This document shows, piece after piece, positions 59,921 through 62,173 of a DNA stretch of 62,173 nucleotides (its first letter is position 1; the number at the start of each line of letters is the position of its first letter). Origin of the DNA: VGWB01 sp964480945 (GTDB lineage: Bacteria; Bacteroidota; Ignavibacteria; UBA10030). The stretch spans positions 1 to 62,173 of the forward strand of contig CAYZRX010000013.1 in NCBI GenBank assembly GCA_964480945.1. Direction: 5' to 3'. The notes beneath the pieces are model-generated. The model worked only from the letters and a program-made list of their open reading frames with translations. It made no database searches and was not told the origin of the DNA. Both the position numbers and the translations under genes were made by a program.

Positions 59921-62074
59921 ATGAAGACCTCACGCGCCAAGCCCAACCGCCTCATCAATGAGAAGAGTCCCTACCTTCTCCAACATGCCTACAATCCCGT
60001 CGATTGGTACCCGTGGGGGGACGAGGCGTTCGAGAAGGCTCGCAGTGAGCAGAAGCCGATCTTCCTTTCCATCGGCTACTCGACCTGTTATTGGTGCCAC
60101 GTGATGGAGCGGGAGGTATTTGAGAACGAAGACCTCGCCGACCTGATGAACAGATACGTCGTCAGCATCAAGGTCGATCGCGAGGAACGACCGGATGTCG
60201 ACCGCGTGTATATGAGCGCGTTGCAGGCGATGATCGGCAGTGGCGGCTGGCCGATGTCGATTTTCCTTACGCCTGATCTCAGGCCGTTCTTCGGTGCGAC
60301 GTACATTCCGCCAACGGCGCAGCACGGGCGACCCGGCTTCCGGGAGATACTTGAAGAGATCCACCATGTCTGGTCCACCGATCGGAAGCAGATTGAAGAA
60401 GCAGGCGGACGGGTAGGCGACTATCTCGCGAAACTCTCGAATCCCGGCACGGAGCCCGCCGAAGCCGGAGAGCAAGCGCTTCACGCCGGCTTCGAATCAT
60501 TCTCAGGGAGTTATGATAGGATCAACGCGGGCTTCGGCGGTGCACCGAAATTTCCAAGACCCGTCACATTCAACTTCCTCTTCCGTTATCACGGCAGAAC
60601 GGGGAAGCAGCAGGCGCTTGAGATGTCGCTCGAAACGCTGCGACGGATGGCAAAGGGCGGAATGCACGACCACATCGGCGGAGGGTTCCACCGCTACGCG
60701 ACCGATGGGGGCTGGCACGTCCCTCATTTCGAGAAAATGTTGTACGACCAGGCGCAGCTGGCGGTCTCCTACCTCGAAGCATATCAGATTACTCACGATG
60801 CGTTCTTCGCCAATATTGCAGGCGACGTCCTCGGCTATGTCACTCGCGTCATGACTCACCCCGAAGGAGGCTTCTACTCGGCGGAGGACGCGGAGAGCCT
60901 CCCCGATCGCGAAGGGCAATCCGAAGCAAGCGACTCTTATCAGCCGCAGAGGAAAGAAGAAGGCGCGTTCTACGTCTGGACGAAGAAAGCGATCGACCGG
61001 ATCCTTTCCCCCGAGGAAGCTCGGATCTTCTGCCGCTCGTTCGGAGTTGAGGAGAACGGGAACGTCATGTCCGACCCGCACGCCGTCTTCCGCGGGAAGA
61101 ACATCTTGCACGTAGTGACTGCGCCGGAAGATCTCGCCAAACAACTTGACCTGCCAGTTAAGCAGGTGAGCGCGCTGCTGGAATCGTCGCGAGGGAAGAT
61201 CTTTGACGCCCGCGAAAAACGTCCGCACTGCCATCTGGACGACAAGGTTCTGACCTCGTGGAATGGATTGATGATCTCGGCGTTCGCGCGAGCAGCGCAA
61301 GTCCTCGAAGACCGCCGCTACCTCACGATCGCCGAGCGTGCTGCTCGGTTCATCCTCGACAACCTTCGGGACAAGACGACCGGCAGACTTCTTCACCGGT
61401 ACCGTGACGGCGAGGCACGCTTTAACGGCCAGCTCGACGACTACGCCTTCTTCATCCAGGGTCTGATCGATTTGTACGAAGCGTCCTTCTCTGTCAAATC
61501 GTTGACAAATGCATTGAAGCTGACCGAGGAGCAAAACCGGATCTTCTACGACAATGATCGGGGCGGCTTCTATGATACGCCGGGACAAGACAAGTCCATC
61601 CTGATCCGGACGAAGGAATGGTACGACGGTGCCGAGCCGTCCGGCAATTCTATCGCGATCTTGAATCTTCTCCGCCTCTCCCATCTGGCCAATAATCAGG
61701 AACATGAGGCTCGAGCGAGGCGCTCCCTGGCCTTCTTCGGAGAACGACTGCTCACATCGCCGCAAGCCACTCCGCAGTTCCTCGTGGCGCTCGATTTCAG
61801 TCTCGCAAAGCCGAAGCAGATCATCATCGCGGGAAAGGCGGACGCACAGGACACCGCAATGCTGTTGAAGGAAGTGCATACTCGCTTCATCCCGAACAAG
61901 GTCCTGATGCTCGCAGACGGGGGCGAAGGACAACGCGAGCTTGCTTCGCGCATCCAGTTTCTGGAGACCCTGAAGATGATCGACGGCAAAGCTACCGCAT
62001 TCGTCTGCGAAAACTATGCCTGCCGGCTCCCTACGAGCGATCCCGCCGTCCTTGCCCGCCTCCTCGGCGGTTGA
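59921..62074 (+). CDS. DUF255 thioredoxin-domain protein (YyaL / SSP411 family)
   Basis: The product is 717 residues from the ATG at 59921; the frame is open 44 codons further upstream within the transposase gene. The N-terminal DUF255 domain is a thioredoxin-like fold: NRLINEKSPYLLQHAYNPVD leading into WYPWGDEAFEKA, then the CxxC in SIGYSTCYWCHVMEREVF and GGWPMSIFLTPDLRPF. The rest is an alpha/alpha-toroid region (GGMHDHIGGGFHRYATD, HFEKMLYDQAQL, LTSWNGLMISAFARA) like six-hairpin glycosidases. No signal peptide, so it is probably cytoplasmic. The exact role is not established for the family. The ribosome site is weak. From its stop to the window end (62075-62173) I see nothing. Confidence 0.92.
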   Translation: MKTSRAKPNRLINEKSPYLLQHAYNPVDWYPWGDEAFEKARSEQKPIFLSIGYSTCYWCHVMEREVFENEDLADLMNRYVVSIKVDREERPDVDRVYMSALQAMIGSGGWPMSIFLTPDLRPFFGATYIPPTAQHGRPGFREILEEIHHVWSTDRKQIEEAGGRVGDYLAKLSNPGTEPAEAGEQALHAGFESFSGSYDRINAGFGGAPKFPRPVTFNFLFRYHGRTGKQQALEMSLETLRRMAKGGMHDHIGGGFHRYATDGGWHVPHFEKMLYDQAQLAVSYLEAYQITHDAFFANIAGDVLGYVTRVMTHPEGGFYSAEDAESLPDREGQSEASDSYQPQRKEEGAFYVWTKKAIDRILSPEEARIFCRSFGVEENGNVMSDPHAVFRGKNILHVVTAPEDLAKQLDLPVKQVSALLESSRGKIFDAREKRPHCHLDDKVLTSWNGLMISAFARAAQVLEDRRYLTIAERAARFILDNLRDKTTGRLLHRYRDGEARFNGQLDDYAFFIQGLIDLYEASFSVKSLTNALKLTEEQNRIFYDNDRGGFYDTPGQDKSILIRTKEWYDGAEPSGNSIAILNLLRLSHLANNQEHEARARRSLAFFGERLLTSPQATPQFLVALDFSLAKPKQIIIAGKADAQDTAMLLKEVHTRFIPNKVLMLADGGEGQRELASRIQFLETLKMIDGKATAFVCENYACRLPTSDPAVLARLLGG

Positions 62075-62173
62075 AGATCTCGCCTGATTTGTGGTCCGCT
62101 GTCTATCCGCCTCCTACGAAGGAACATTCCTGTCTGCCCTGTTGTTTACTATCTATCGCAATATGAAGCACTT

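Noticed and set aside
1..62173. Searches by eye for tRNA, rRNA, CRISPR arrays, riboswitches, prophage or complete insertion sequences
   Set aside because: Nothing convincing was seen apart from the two RAYT genes; gaps between genes are short and a small RNA could be missed without a covariance search.

Overview
The window is a 62 kb piece of a GC-rich chromosome from a Gram-negative bacterium. It carries Bam-type outer-membrane assembly, LpxB and LpxK for lipid A, PlsY/CdsA phospholipid synthesis, periplasmic TlpA/DsbD, several lipoproteins and a GWxTD-domain protein. The GWxTD protein, the GH3-serine hydrolase fusion and the SpoIID/VTC2-like/BadF-kinase cluster together suggest the Bacteroidota-Chlorobiota-Ignavibacteria lineage. 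A high-GC Ignavibacteria-like organism is my best guess; this is an inference from gene content, as no rRNA is present. Good promoter candidates have sigma70-like spacing and sequence (TTGACA-17-TATATT before groES). Nearly everything up to 56.4 kb is on the minus strand; only the last 5.8 kb is on the plus strand. The density of housekeeping genes indicates chromosome, with no phage, plasmid, CRISPR, tRNA or rRNA seen.

Layout, left to right (transcription of the first blocks runs right to left). 1-8.3 kb: a likely operon of heptosyltransferase, DUF3108 protein, deoxyhypusine-synthase-like protein, CPBP protease, zinc-ribbon protein, cdsA, rimO, GWxTD protein and a BamA-like gene cut by the window edge. 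8.5-12.4 kb: small lipoprotein, geranylgeranyl reductase with a partner ferredoxin, dnaG. 12.5-14.7 kb: groES-groEL with a perfect CIRCE operator, promoter and terminator. 14.7-17 kb: rsmI, a REP-associated transposase bracketed by matching hairpins, and nadE. 17-20.1 kb: lysine 6-aminotransferase plus aldehyde dehydrogenase (lysine to 2-aminoadipate). 20.1-30.1 kb: purB, a DegS-like protease, plsY-gpsA-plsY, ispD, queA and ppdK. 30.2-40.7 kb: class C26 amidotransferase, lpxK, lpxB, a methyltransferase-like membrane protein, a HAD phosphatase, smc and a membrane-anchored GH2-like protein that has lost both catalytic glutamates. 40.9-46.7 kb: tpiA, gatB flanked by three different 7-bp repeat arrays, sucC, a second zinc-ribbon protein and P5C dehydrogenase.

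46.7-56.4 kb is the most system-like region. In transcription order it holds a BadF-type amino-sugar kinase, a double-domain glycosyltransferase, a GNAT acetyltransferase, a VTC2-like HIT-superfamily protein, a SpoIID/LytB protein, an AmpG-like permease and a NagZ-type GH3 fused to a serine beta-lactamase-like domain. Together they look like a peptidoglycan turnover and salvage locus (cleave glycan, import, trim, phosphorylate, convert the sugar phosphate). 56.7-62.1 kb (plus strand): tlpA and dsbD for extracytoplasmic thiol reduction, a second and different REP-associated transposase behind a perfect 24-bp palindrome, and a DUF255 thioredoxin-like protein.

Several starts were moved downstream of the longest possible reading frame (rimO, DUF3108, dnaG, ppdK, gatB, GH2-like, P5CDH, GH3 fusion, AmpG-like, glycosyltransferase, tlpA, DUF255). 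The reasons were ribosome sites, signal peptides, promoters or neighbouring stops.
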